NCBI GenBank assembly: GCA_018267365.1 | Contig: JAFDYQ010000015.1 | Location: 30,358-94,357, forward strand | Length of the DNA: 64,000 nt | Origin: Bacteroidota bacterium | GTDB taxonomy: Bacteria; Bacteroidota; Bacteroidia; Chitinophagales; LD1 | Direction: 5' to 3' | Shown: in pieces, positions 44,228 through 53,233 of the stretch | Layout: the number at the start of each line of letters is the position of its first letter | How positions within the stretch are numbered: position 1 is the first letter of the stretch | The notes under the pieces: model-generated | The model's database searches: none | What the model saw: the letters and a program-made list of their open reading frames with translations, nothing else | Told to the model about the DNA's origin: nothing | Translations under genes and position numbers: made by a program

Positions 44228-44719
44228 TTAGCTTTTCATGTTTTCGAATTGGAGCGGAAAGCCAAAATCTTGCTTCCTCAGATCAGCCATCACCGCCTGC
44301 AGGTCATCTATTTTTTTGCCCGTCACACGTACTATCTGGTCCATCTGAGAGGCCTGTACCTTCTGGCCACCGTCTTTGATCGCCTTGGCTATTTTCTTCA
44401 TGGCCTCTTTGTCCAGGCCGTTTTTCATTTTCAGGTCTTTCTTCAGCATGGTACCCTGGGTGTAGGCCTCCTTGCTCTGGTCGTAGCTGCGCGGGTCCAG
44501 GCCCTGCTTGATGCCGCGGTTTACTATGATATCCATGATCGTATCCATGCGCATCTCGGTCTCAGTCACGATGTGCATCGAGAGTTCTTTCTTGTTAAAA
44601 TCTATAGACGTATTGGATCCGCTGAAGTCATAGCGGTTTTGTATTTCTTTCTTTGCCACATTGATAGCATTTTCTACTATCTGCGGGTCTACTTTGCTGG
44701 CTATGTCAAAACTGGGCAT
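44228..44719 (-). CDS. yajQ: YajQ family nucleotide-binding protein
   Basis: The 163-residue protein starts MPSFDIASKVDPQIVENAIN and contains NRYDFSGSNTSIDFNKKEL and the closing VRVTGKKIDDLQAVMADLRKQDFGFPLQF pattern of UPF0234/YajQ. Members bind nucleotides, and some bind cyclic di-GMP and regulate transcription. The length is standard. The partner or ligand in this organism is not known. Confidence 0.92.
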   Translation of the reverse strand: MPSFDIASKVDPQIVENAINVAKKEIQNRYDFSGSNTSIDFNKKELSMHIVTETEMRMDTIMDIIVNRGIKQGLDPRSYDQSKEAYTQGTMLKKDLKMKNGLDKEAMKKIAKAIKDGGQKVQASQMDQIVRVTGKKIDDLQAVMADLRKQDFGFPLQFENMKS

Positions 44720-44771
44720 GCATGATTTTTTCGGTCTCTAAAATTAGCCCAGTTTCTGACTTTCTCAAAAA

Positions 44772-45521
44772 TCAGAGATACTCCACCTCTTTCAGCCCAA
44801 ACTTCCACTGCTTTCCCGCACTCTCTATGATGAGCTTCCCCTCCTTGGTCACTCCCATTATTTCCCCACGAAACTCTTGTCCCTCTTTTCTGAAAAGCGA
44901 GGTCTGATTGTACCGGTAGAGATGCACGGTGTAGGCTTTGTCCAGGAAGTTGTAATGCAGATTCCGGAGCTGGAGGTAGTACTTCTCCAGATAGGTGCTG
45001 AGCTTCTCCGTGATTTGGCGCAGGTCCTGCTGCTGTCCTGTCACATACCGGAGTGAAGCCGGATTGGGCAGGGCAGGGTCAAAGTCTACCTGGTTCACAT
45101 TCAGCCCTATGCCGACCACTGATGAGGATAGCTGGCTGCCGCTGATCGTATTTTCTATCAGTATCCCTGCCAGCTTTTTCCCATTGTGATAGATATCATT
45201 AGGCCATTTGATGCGGATGTCGTCATTGATCACTTCCTCGCAGAGCTCCCGTACAGCCAGGCTCACTGCCATACTGAGAAAGAACTGACGGTCGGCGGAA
45301 AGGAAAGTGGGATATAGTATAAAGGAGGCGGTGAGGTTCTGCCCCGGCTCGGTATGCCAGCGGCTATCTGCCTGTCCGCGCCCGGCGGTCTGCTCAGAGG
45401 CAGTGATGAGTGTGCCCTCGGGTACCCGCTGTGAGGCGAGCAGGTTTTTAGCATAGTTATTGGTAGAGTCTACGCTATGCAGGGCTATGTGGTTGGCTCC
45501 GGCAAATATGGGATGGGGCAT
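44772..45521 (-). CDS. birA: Biotin-[acetyl-CoA-carboxylase] ligase (BirA without HTH)
   Basis: This 249-residue enzyme attaches biotin to biotin-dependent carboxylases via biotinyl-5'-AMP. The biotin/ATP site ASEQTAGRGQADSRW, IKWPNDIYHNGKKLAGILIEN and SSVVGIGLNVNQ are intact. The E. coli N-terminal DNA-binding domain is absent, so it is an enzyme only, not the repressor. It diverges from rsfS. Confidence 0.93.
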   Translation of the reverse strand: MPHPIFAGANHIALHSVDSTNNYAKNLLASQRVPEGTLITASEQTAGRGQADSRWHTEPGQNLTASFILYPTFLSADRQFFLSMAVSLAVRELCEEVINDDIRIKWPNDIYHNGKKLAGILIENTISGSQLSSSVVGIGLNVNQVDFDPALPNPASLRYVTGQQQDLRQITEKLSTYLEKYYLQLRNLHYNFLDKAYTVHLYRYNQTSLFRKEGQEFRGEIMGVTKEGKLIIESAGKQWKFGLKEVEYL

Positions 45522-45620
45522 GCCTCAGGTCATACGGTCATGGCGGTCACTCCTCTGCGGCACTCATACATCATGCGGCACTGGCCTCGCCTGTATCCTT
45601 TTTGTTTTGTGAAAATGAAT

Positions 45621-45628
45621 TACTTTTG
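45621..45628 (+). promoter_or_regulatory. -7 promoter box of the rsfS-ftsH operon
   Basis: TACTTTTG is an exact TAnnTTTG match 22 bases before the TTG start of rsfS. TTTG occurs at 45601-45604, 16 bases upstream, a little close for a -33 element. Confidence 0.45.
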
Positions 45629-45650
45629 ACGGTACTAAAAATAAGACATA

Positions 45651-46334
45651 TTGGCTAAAAAGAAAGCGGGCGATACAGAAACACTCAAAGATCTGGTAAT
45701 AGACGCTATACTGGACAAAAAGGGCCAGGACGTGGTCAGCCTCGACCTCAGAGATATACACGATACGGTAGCAGATTATTTTATCATCACTCACGGCGAC
45801 TCCAGTACGCAGGTCAATGCTATTTTCCAAAGTGTACTGGAAAAGACCAAAGAGAGCGGGCAGCTGCCATTCCACGCAGAGGGCCAGAAAAATGGCGAAT
45901 GGGTGATTGCTGACTTTGTAGACGTGGTGGTACATATCTTCTATAGGGAGCGGAGAGACTTTTATCAGCTGGAGGAGCTATGGAATGATGCTAAAGTCAC
46001 TAAATATGAAGACGGTACTGCAATAAAAACAAAAGCGGTACGTCCATCCAATAAGAAAAACCAGCCGGATAGTGAGGATATGACCCTGGAGGAGGTAGAG
46101 CGGTCTCTCTCACCGAGAGAGCGCAAGGAACTGAGGGGCAGCCTTTCACGGCCGGCGATCCGCAGGTCTCTGGGCGAAGATGTGCCTGCAAGAGGAACGT
46201 CTGCGCGCAAAGCCGCTGACAAAAAATTTACGGATAAAAAGATACAAGAGCGCAAAGCTACCAGCAAGAAAGCTGCTGCAAAGAATGCCAAAGGATCAAA
46301 AACCGCGACGAAAAATACAAGTAAGAAGAAGTAG
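45651..46334 (+). CDS. rsfS: Ribosomal silencing factor RsfS with lysine-rich extension
   Basis: The first 120 residues are a normal RsfS/Iojap domain (LKDLVIDAILDKKGQDVVSLDL, YFIITHGDSSTQVNAI, EWVIADFVDVVVHIFYRERRDFYQLEELW), which binds ribosomal protein L14 and blocks subunit joining in starvation. A further 105 residues follow that are not in the family, ending in an Ala/Lys/Ser/Thr-rich tail. Translation begins at a TTG: the nearest upstream in-frame ATG (45615) is cut off by a stop. ftsH begins 7 bases later. Confidence 0.88.
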   Translation: MAKKKAGDTETLKDLVIDAILDKKGQDVVSLDLRDIHDTVADYFIITHGDSSTQVNAIFQSVLEKTKESGQLPFHAEGQKNGEWVIADFVDVVVHIFYRERRDFYQLEELWNDAKVTKYEDGTAIKTKAVRPSNKKNQPDSEDMTLEEVERSLSPRERKELRGSLSRPAIRRSLGEDVPARGTSARKAADKKFTDKKIQERKATSKKAAAKNAKGSKTATKNTSKKK

Positions 46335-46340
46335 CAGATC

Positions 46341-48341
46341 ATGGAAAATCAAAATGAAAAGGGCAATAAGCCTTTCTACAGAGACCAGAAGCCGCGAGGT
46401 AGCGAAGATGATGGAGGACTCAAATTCAACTTTATGTGGGTCCTACTCCTGCTGGGAGTCATTATAGTCCTTTTCAATCTTCCGTTGTTTCAGCATCACA
46501 CGGAGGATATCTCTATAGACCAGCTCACCCAGATGCTCATGGACAATGAGGTGAAGGGCGTAGAGATAGTAGGCGGCAGAGAGGGGTACGTCTATCTCAC
46601 CGATTCTGCGCTGAAGCTCCCGAAATATGAAGAGCTTTCTAAGAACCGGATACTCAGCACCGTCAATGGGGGGCCACACTATGTGTTTACAGTAGCCTCC
46701 AATGACAAGTTTGAAGATTTCTACAACAATTTCTACAAAGAGCATCCGGACAAAAAGCATATTCTGAAAAACTACCGTGAGGCCAAAGACTACAATGGTC
46801 TGATAGGCTGGGTAGTGGTCATCGGCCTTTCTTTCCTCTTCTGGATGTTTATGCTGCGCCGTATGGGTGGGGGTGGCGTAGGCGGACCGGGTGGAAATAT
46901 CTTTAATATAGGCCGTTCCAAGGCTATCCTTTTTGACAAAGATGACAAGATCAAAATCACCTTTGATGATGTAGCCGGCCTGGACGAGGCCAAAGAAGAA
47001 GTACAGGAGATCGTCAGCTTCCTCAAAAATCCTAAGAAGTATACCACCCTTGGTGGCAAAATTCCGAAAGGCGCCCTGCTCATAGGCCCTCCGGGTACCG
47101 GCAAGACGCTAATAGCGAAAGCGATGGCAGGAGAGGCGCAGGTACCGTTCTTCTCGATATCAGGTTCTGATTTCGTAGAGATGTTCGTAGGCGTCGGTGC
47201 GTCTCGTGTGCGGGATCTCTTCCGTCAGGCGCGTGAGAAGGCGCCATGCATCATCTTCATAGATGAGATAGACGCCATAGGCCGTGCTCGTGGCAAGACG
47301 CTGGTGCAGGGTAATGATGAGCGCGAGAGTACGCTGAATCAGCTCCTCGTAGAGATGGATGGCTTCAGCGGTGAGAAGGGTGTGATCATGATCGCAGCTA
47401 CCAATAGGCCCGATGTCCTTGATCAGGCGCTGCTCAGGCCGGGTCGTTTTGACCGCCAGATCTCTATAGACCGTCCTGACCTGAAGGGACGCGAGCAGAT
47501 ATTCAAGGTACACCTCAAGTCTATCAAGACAAGCAAAGATGTAGACCCTCTCAAGCTGGCCTCACAGACTCCAGGATTCGTAGGCGCAGATATAGCTAAT
47601 ATCTGCAATGAGGCAGCCCTCATAGCTGCTCGCAAGGAGAAGTCTGAGGTAGAGTTTGAAGATTTCAATGATGCCATAGACCGTGTGATAGGTGGCCTGG
47701 AGAAAAAGAATAAGATCATACAGCCCGATGAGAAAAAAATCATAGCCTACCATGAGGCAGGCCATGCACTCTGTGGTTGGTTTCTGGAGTTTGCCCACCC
47801 GCTGGTCAAAGTATCCATAGTACCTCGCGGTGTAGCAGCACTCGGCTATGCGCAGTACCTGCCAAAGGAAAAGTATCTCGAGACTACCGAGGAAATGAAA
47901 GACCGCATGTGCATGACCATGGGCGGCCGGGCGGCAGAGCGCGTTGTTTTTGACCGTATCTCTACCGGCGCTATGAGTGATCTGGACGTAGTCACCAAGA
48001 TGGCGTACGCTGCGATAGCCTACTACGGTATGAACGAAAAAGTGGGCAACATATCCTTCTATGATATGGTCAATAATAGTGCTTTCTCAAAACCATATAG
48101 CGATGAGACTGCAAAGATGATAGATGAGGAAGCGCGTAAACTCATAGATGAGCAATATGTGAGAGCGCAGGCGCTGCTGCGCGAAAAGCGCAACCTGCTG
48201 GATATCCTCGCCAATGAGCTTCTTACAAAGGAGGTGATCTTTAAGGATGATCTGGAGCGACTGCTGGGCAAGAGGCCCTTTGACAAACAGGAATCTCCCG
48301 AAGAGAGTACACCGAGCACAGCTACACCAGATGGCATTTAG
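46341..48341 (+). CDS. ftsH: ATP-dependent zinc metalloprotease FtsH
   Basis: This 666-residue membrane protease degrades unneeded or misfolded membrane and regulatory proteins. It has two membrane helices near residues 30-50 and 150-175, Walker A GPPGTGKT near residue 248, Walker [12 protein letters not shown], the second region of homology and the zinc site HEAGH near 470. It lies 7 bases after rsfS and has a strong terminator downstream. The Gly-rich [12 protein letters not shown] linker after the second helix is typical in Bacteroidota. Confidence 0.96.
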   Translation: MENQNEKGNKPFYRDQKPRGSEDDGGLKFNFMWVLLLLGVIIVLFNLPLFQHHTEDISIDQLTQMLMDNEVKGVEIVGGREGYVYLTDSALKLPKYEELSKNRILSTVNGGPHYVFTVASNDKFEDFYNNFYKEHPDKKHILKNYREAKDYNGLIGWVVVIGLSFLFWMFMLRRMGGGGVGGPGGNIFNIGRSKAILFDKDDKIKITFDDVAGLDEAKEEVQEIVSFLKNPKKYTTLGGKIPKGALLIGPPGTGKTLIAKAMAGEAQVPFFSISGSDFVEMFVGVGASRVRDLFRQAREKAPCIIFIDEIDAIGRARGKTLVQGNDERESTLNQLLVEMDGFSGEKGVIMIAATNRPDVLDQALLRPGRFDRQISIDRPDLKGREQIFKVHLKSIKTSKDVDPLKLASQTPGFVGADIANICNEAALIAARKEKSEVEFEDFNDAIDRVIGGLEKKNKIIQPDEKKIIAYHEAGHALCGWFLEFAHPLVKVSIVPRGVAALGYAQYLPKEKYLETTEEMKDRMCMTMGGRAAERVVFDRISTGAMSDLDVVTKMAYAAIAYYGMNEKVGNISFYDMVNNSAFSKPYSDETAKMIDEEARKLIDEQYVRAQALLREKRNLLDILANELLTKEVIFKDDLERLLGKRPFDKQESPEESTPSTATPDGI

Positions 48342-48369
48342 GAGCTAAATCTCATATTTAGAAATATGT

Positions 48370-48404
48370 AGGGATGATAATTTTCTTATCATCCCTTTCT
48401 TTTT
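48370..48404 (+). terminator. Rho-independent terminator after ftsH
   Basis: AGGGATGATAA (48370-48380) pairs perfectly with TTATCATCCCT (48386-48396), leaving a 5-base TTTTC loop and followed by TTCTTTTT. The stem has 11 base pairs and lies 29 bases past the stop. Confidence 0.85.
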
Positions 48405-48459
48405 ATCAAAGAGAATGATATTTTCGACGCCAATATTTTACTTACCTAAACAAAAGAAA

Positions 48460-48981
48460 ATGAAAAACTTGAGAATTCTCCTCGCTTTTGCCTTTGTACT
48501 CACTCTGCTCGCCTCTTGCAAAAAGTCTGACCCTACCAGGGCCAATATCCTCACCAGCCACAAGTGGGCACTAACCAGCAGCACTACGCAGGTATCTGGT
48601 GATACCAGCTATACTCTCAATAATCTGCGCTATGACACACTGCCTTGCCAAAAGGATGGCTACAGGGAGTTCAGAGATTATCTGAATAATACAACCGAAA
48701 GGAGCTACTACGACTACACTGAGTCTAAGTGTGTAAACGAGACAGACGATGTGACCACAGGCTACTGGGATCTGGATAAGGAAAATGAGTACCTGACATT
48801 CTCTGCAAACGGCAATAACGGCCAGCAGTATAGCTGGAAGATCACCAGCCTCGATGCTTCTAAGCTGGTACTCACAGAGACTAATACTACCTATGTGACG
48901 CTCTACTCTACGACTCCGCCATACACCAGCAGGACAGTAGTGAGGACTATCACAAACGAAAATACCTGGACCGCTAAGTAA
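48460..48981 (+). CDS. Lipocalin-like lipoprotein
   Basis: This 173-residue protein starts MKNLRILLAFAFVLTLLASC, with the lipobox LASC giving an N-terminal lipid anchor. The mature part shows beta-strand alternation with TSHKWALTSSTTQ and TGYWDLDKENEYLTFSANGN, a pattern found in the lipocalin-like domain (DUF4923/DUF5004-like) proteins of Bacteroidota; I place it there tentatively. The ATG at 48460 is preferred to the one at 48415 because the lipoprotein signal starts there. Confidence 0.75.
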   Translation: MKNLRILLAFAFVLTLLASCKKSDPTRANILTSHKWALTSSTTQVSGDTSYTLNNLRYDTLPCQKDGYREFRDYLNNTTERSYYDYTESKCVNETDDVTTGYWDLDKENEYLTFSANGNNGQQYSWKITSLDASKLVLTETNTTYVTLYSTTPPYTSRTVVRTITNENTWTAK

Positions 48982-48999
48982 AGGTCGCAGTGTTCCGAA

Positions 49000-49030
49000 A
49001 AAAGCCGCTCCCTCAGGGGGCGGCTTTTTT
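49000..49030 (+). terminator. Rho-independent terminator after the lipoprotein gene
   Basis: GCCGCTCCC (49004-49012) pairs with GGGGGCGGC (49016-49024) with a TCA loop and one G-U pair, preceded by A-rich and followed by TTTTTT. It is the most stable hairpin of the region and separates the lipoprotein gene from the LUD gene. Confidence 0.88.
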
Positions 49031-49198
49031 ATGCCTCAGTGTTTGTATGTTTCCTGCTACTGTCTAGTAATCTGAATAGTCTGATGCTAAGGGTTGAAAA
49101 TCATAGCTAACAATTCTTTAACCCACCCTTGCAATTACTCAATTTTGGAGGGAGGCGGGGAGTACCCTGCTAGCATGCAAGAATCAAAACAAGGGGAT

Positions 49199-50023
49199 AT
49201 GTATACAGAAGACAGTAACAGCGGCTTTCTGGGAAACTTGAGGAACCTGTTTTCATCAAAGAAGACAACTACGCAGGCTGAGGCAGAGGATGCTGCCATC
49301 AATAGCTCTATGGTGGAGGAGTATATACCTCCTGTCAGAAATATGCCTGTAGAGATACCCCAGGGTCCGATGGGCACACGTACGGTAGATTTTAGCCACG
49401 TCGCCTTTACGCCGGTGACCAAAGTGGTGGAAGATGTACAGGCCACACAGGCAGTGCAGCCGGAAGATGCCCCGGAGCACAAGGATCTGGATATACAATT
49501 TGCAAGCGCTCTGATAGAAAAGGGTGGCAAATTTATCTACTGCGAGTCTCTGAGGGATGTAGTGTCGGAGCTGAAGATAATGGCGCAGGATATGGGCTGG
49601 GCGCATGTATTCTGCTGGGAAAATGAGATCAAGGATGCTTTTTGTGAGAATGATTTCCAGAAGGGTGCTATCGGATTTACGCTGGAAAATTCCAATGCCG
49701 CCATTTGTCTCTGCGAGACACTGGTAGCTGATACCGGCAATCTCATATTGAATCCCAAACAAGCATCACGCAGGCGTTTGCCCGTGTTTCCAAAGACTCA
49801 GATATTCCTGGCCGATACCACCCGTCTGGCCGCTGATCTCAATAAAGCTATAGATGTCTTCAATCTAAGGAATCGTGGCGAACTGCCATCCGTACTGGAT
49901 CTCACAGACAATGCCAAAGGACACTACTACCATGATGGCAACCTGGTGCTAAAGGCCGAGGGTACCTCCGACATCTACGTTTTTCTTATAGATGAGAAGA
50001 TAAAGCCAAGCCAGAGGTCTTGA
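49199..50023 (+). CDS. LUD-domain (LutC-like) protein
   Basis: The C-terminal two-thirds match the LUD/LutC fold: AAICLCETLVADTGNLIL, RRRLPVFPKTQIFLADTTRLAADLNKAIDVF. LutC-like proteins take part in L-lactate oxidation, but many Bacteroidota copies stand alone with unknown role. The N-terminus (GFLGNLRNLFSSKK) and a Pro/Thr-rich linker precede it. Three in-frame ATGs occur (49094, 49175, 49199); the last has AAGGGG five bases upstream and starts at the recognisable MYTEDSNSGFLGN, so it is preferred. Confidence 0.8.
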   Translation: MYTEDSNSGFLGNLRNLFSSKKTTTQAEAEDAAINSSMVEEYIPPVRNMPVEIPQGPMGTRTVDFSHVAFTPVTKVVEDVQATQAVQPEDAPEHKDLDIQFASALIEKGGKFIYCESLRDVVSELKIMAQDMGWAHVFCWENEIKDAFCENDFQKGAIGFTLENSNAAICLCETLVADTGNLILNPKQASRRRLPVFPKTQIFLADTTRLAADLNKAIDVFNLRNRGELPSVLDLTDNAKGHYYHDGNLVLKAEGTSDIYVFLIDEKIKPSQRS

Positions 50024-50071
50024 TAAGATGCACGCTTTCTTATGGTAAATTGATGTAGCCTGGTGTAAGAT

Positions 50072-51376
50072 ATGGCGAGCAAACTCAAATTATTCTTGTT
50101 CTGTTGCCTCACTTTGATCACCTCTCTGGTGATCTCGATAGAGAGAAACCATGCATATAAGTTTTATCTGACGCTGGAGTGGGATTCTGTAGGGTACTAC
50201 CTTTATCTCCCAGCTACATTGGTAAATGGCGGTTTTGAAAATCTTGACACCAGAAGCGTGGCTGGCAATCCTGACACATGGGTGTATGGCTCCTATCCGG
50301 GTACAAATAAGACGTTCATTAAATACACCTACGGAGTAGCACTCTCAGAGGCTCCGTTTTTCATAGCGGAGAGAGTACTATATAGGCTGATCCGGGGTCA
50401 TGCCCCTGATAATATCTATTCCAGACCGGACATGCTCGCAGTTATTTTATCTGATGTATTTTATCTGGCAGCGGGTCTATTTATCCTTGGTTTGATCCTG
50501 CTTCGACATTTTGATTTCAGAGTAGTACTGCTCACAGAGATCATATTATGGCTGGGTACCAATCTTTTTATGTATTCCACGCTGATGGTAGGGTTTTCCC
50601 ATGTTCGTTCCTTTTTTCTTATAGCAGCATTTATCTATATAGTACCTCTGCTTTTTGACAAATTCAAAACGATTTACTTCATACTGGCTGCGCTTCTTCT
50701 GGGGTTGATTGTACTGATCCGTCCTACCAATATTGTAATAGTTTTTTATCTCCTTCTCTATGATATATATAGCCTGGAGCAGCTCAAGGCGAGGGTGAGG
50801 CAGCTACTACAGCAGTGGCCACGGCTCCTCTGGTTTCCTGTGATAGGCTTTTTGGTGTGGGTACCACAGTTTGTTTACTGGCATTATCTATCGGGTCATT
50901 GGATTATCTATTCTTATGATCAGGAAGGGTTCAAATTTTGGAAGCACCCCCAGATGCTGCCGGTTCTTTTTGATCCTACGGATGGGTTTTTTGTTTTTGC
51001 ACCGCTCATGCTGCTCAGTATGGCTGGTCTATATCTGCTCCTGAGGCGCAGGCTTTACTCCGGCATAGCTATTTTGATAGTATTTCTCATCACAGATTAT
51101 CTCTGCGGGAGCTGGTGGTATTGGACCTTTGGTGCAGCATATGGCTATAGACCATATATTGACTATATGCCTATGCTGGCTATACCTATGGCCTATTTTA
51201 TCTCTACAGCTCGCCAGTGGAGCGTATCTGCGCGCCGTATATCTTTGGCCTTTGTCGTCTTTCTTTTGTTTCTCAGTCTGCGCCTTCAGTCTATCTATGC
51301 TTATCCCTGGCAGGGGCCGGATTGGGGCTGGGACGATATCCTTCGCATTCACAAGGAGGCATTATTTATCCGCTAG
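50072..51376 (+). CDS. Polytopic membrane protein, probable GT-C-type glycosyltransferase
   Basis: This 434-residue protein has about ten to eleven hydrophobic helices. The first periplasmic loop carries EWDSVGYYLYLPATLV, an acidic-aromatic motif similar to the D-x-D/E loop of GT-C dolichyl/polyprenyl-phosphate sugar transferases, and ERVLYRLIRGHAPDN lies further on. No exact family is recognised. Its end overlaps the convergent GT4 gene by 11 bases, next to three minus-strand glycan genes, supporting a role in surface polysaccharide. Confidence 0.7.
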   Translation: MASKLKLFLFCCLTLITSLVISIERNHAYKFYLTLEWDSVGYYLYLPATLVNGGFENLDTRSVAGNPDTWVYGSYPGTNKTFIKYTYGVALSEAPFFIAERVLYRLIRGHAPDNIYSRPDMLAVILSDVFYLAAGLFILGLILLRHFDFRVVLLTEIILWLGTNLFMYSTLMVGFSHVRSFFLIAAFIYIVPLLFDKFKTIYFILAALLLGLIVLIRPTNIVIVFYLLLYDIYSLEQLKARVRQLLQQWPRLLWFPVIGFLVWVPQFVYWHYLSGHWIIYSYDQEGFKFWKHPQMLPVLFDPTDGFFVFAPLMLLSMAGLYLLLRRRLYSGIAILIVFLITDYLCGSWWYWTFGAAYGYRPYIDYMPMLAIPMAYFISTARQWSVSARRISLAFVVFLLFLSLRLQSIYAYPWQGPDWGWDDILRIHKEALFIR

Positions 51377-52502
51377 ATTTTACTATAGATTTGTATAGCG
51401 CCATGACCCGACGGGCAAACATGGTATCTGTCATCTTAGAGGCATGCTCGTGGCCCAGACGGATCATTTTATCTCTGAGTGCGGGGTCCGATAGGGCAGT
51501 CATCATTTTAGCCGCTATATCTGCTACAGAGAGGGGATCTATCATCAGAGAACCTGGTCCGGCAGCTTCTGCGATAGCACCCCTGGCCGAGGCTATGACC
51601 GGTACACCAGATACCAGTCCCTCCAGCACCGGCATACCAAAGCCCTCCATCAGCGCAGGATAGACAAAGAGGTCCGCATTCCGATAAAGCAGAGGCATTT
51701 CATCATTGCTTACAGTCGTTAGTATACGTATTCTGTCTTGTAGTTCTTTGTTTCGTATCGCCGCTTTTATTGTAGGCATCATATTCCCTGCCGCACCGGC
51801 CAGTACTAGATGGTGCGGTATTTTGTCTTTGATCAGATCAAAAGCTTCGATCAGTCTTAGTTGGTTTTTGCGCGGGAAAAAAGAACTGACATTAAGAATA
51901 TATTTTTCGGAAAGATTATGCTGCTTACGCATAGCGTCCATAGCTTCTGTCGTCGTCGCATCATAAAACCGGGGATCGATGCTCTGATAGATCACTTCTA
52001 TTTTCTTCTCAGGCACATAGTAATACTGCATCAGATCATGCTTCGTCTCTTCGCTCACAGCTATGATTTTGGTGGCGTGGCGGGCGGCGTATTTTGTTTT
52101 GAGTGTATATATCTGCCGGTCCAGCCAGGGATACTGTTCCCGATGCTTCAGAAATATCAGGTCATGTATCGTCACTACAGAGGGTATACCTGAGCGGTGT
52201 ATATTGAGGGGTAGTTCATTACTCAGGCCGTGATACACGTCTACCCTGTTTTTCAATAGATCTGTACTGATGGAGTAGCTGCGCCACCATGGATGCACCG
52301 TCTGCGCAAGTTTTGTCGCCGGCATTTCTAGCGAAAATGAGCCGTGCAGCTCATGCAGGTATGGTTCTTCTATCCTTGGTGTGTATAGTTGGTACTCATT
52401 GTCGGGATAGTCACGCATAAGTGCATTAGCCAGGATGCGGGCGTGATTGCCCAGTCCGGTACTATTATTCAGCATCCTTTTTGCATCCAGTGCTATTCTC
52501 AT
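51366..52502 (-). CDS. Glycosyltransferase family 4 protein
   Basis: This 378-residue GT-B retaining transferase begins MRIALDAKRMLNNSTGLGNH and shows the donor-binding block ADLFVYPALMEGFGMPVLEGLVSGVPVIAS with the EX7E glutamates. It transfers a sugar from a nucleotide sugar to a growing glycan or lipid. The frame is open for 50 codons further upstream, but the family start and the 4-base ATGA overlap with the upstream GT2 gene fix the ATG at 52502. Confidence 0.89.
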   Translation of the reverse strand: MRIALDAKRMLNNSTGLGNHARILANALMRDYPDNEYQLYTPRIEEPYLHELHGSFSLEMPATKLAQTVHPWWRSYSISTDLLKNRVDVYHGLSNELPLNIHRSGIPSVVTIHDLIFLKHREQYPWLDRQIYTLKTKYAARHATKIIAVSEETKHDLMQYYYVPEKKIEVIYQSIDPRFYDATTTEAMDAMRKQHNLSEKYILNVSSFFPRKNQLRLIEAFDLIKDKIPHHLVLAGAAGNMMPTIKAAIRNKELQDRIRILTTVSNDEMPLLYRNADLFVYPALMEGFGMPVLEGLVSGVPVIASARGAIAEAAGPGSLMIDPLSVADIAAKMMTALSDPALRDKMIRLGHEHASKMTDTMFARRVMALYKSIVKSSG

Positions 52503-53233
52503 TTCAGTGCCAGATAGTATTTGAGAAATGTCTCCCGGGCCTTGTACCGGCTGATCATCCAGCCGGCATATCCATCCGTAAAGCCCTTCTGCAAAAAATA
52601 ACTCTTCACAAATTTGGCAGGAGTATTCAGGGCTATTTTGATCAGGAGGCAAAGTGTGTTCTTGCCTTTCATAGATGTCGCTGCCAGTCTCCCATATCTG
52701 TCAGCCCGCGCCTTCATATCCGCATAGCTCGTATAGCTATAGTGCCTGAGATCACCGGCCAGATATTGCGGCGTGCCAGTGATGATGAGCTCTTCATGTA
52801 CCTTTTTATCATCCCATCGCGCTTGCCTCCGGTCGTAGAGCCGTGTGCGACTATCAGGATACCAGCCACAAGATCGCACAGCTCTGCTGCCTATATGATT
52901 CAAGCGGTGTATATAGTAGCAGCCGGATATGTTATGTTGTTTTAATAGGATGATAGAACTGCGAAGCTCCTCGGAGAGCACCTCGTCAGCATCTATAGAG
53001 AGGATATAGTTATTTTCCGCCTGGGCGGCTCCATAGTTTTTTTGAGAGCCAAAACCATCAAAATCTTTCTCTAATACCTTCGCACCTTTAGATCTTGCGA
53101 TAGCTGTAGTTCCATCTTTGGAGAGAGAGTCTACTACGATTACTTCATCTGCTACACCCGCCAGAGAGTCTATGCAGGCACCGATGTGATTTGCCTCATT
53201 GTGCGTGATGATGATAGCTGATATCTTAGTCAT
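52499..53233 (-). CDS. Glycosyltransferase family 2 protein (WaaE/KdtX-like)
   Basis: This 244-residue GT-A transferase begins MTKISAIIITHNEANHIGAC and has VADEVIVVDSLSKDGTT, the metal-binding ILSIDADEVLSEEL and a helix ARADRYGRLAATSM, as in WaaE/KdtX-type LPS-core transferases. The start at 53233 overlaps the end of the upstream ligase gene by eight bases (ATGACTAA). The three genes at 51366-54470 form one translationally coupled operon. Confidence 0.9.
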   Translation of the reverse strand: MTKISAIIITHNEANHIGACIDSLAGVADEVIVVDSLSKDGTTAIARSKGAKVLEKDFDGFGSQKNYGAAQAENNYILSIDADEVLSEELRSSIILLKQHNISGCYYIHRLNHIGSRAVRSCGWYPDSRTRLYDRRQARWDDKKVHEELIITGTPQYLAGDLRHYSYTSYADMKARADRYGRLAATSMKGKNTLCLLIKIALNTPAKFVKSYFLQKGFTDGYAGWMISRYKARETFLKYYLALK

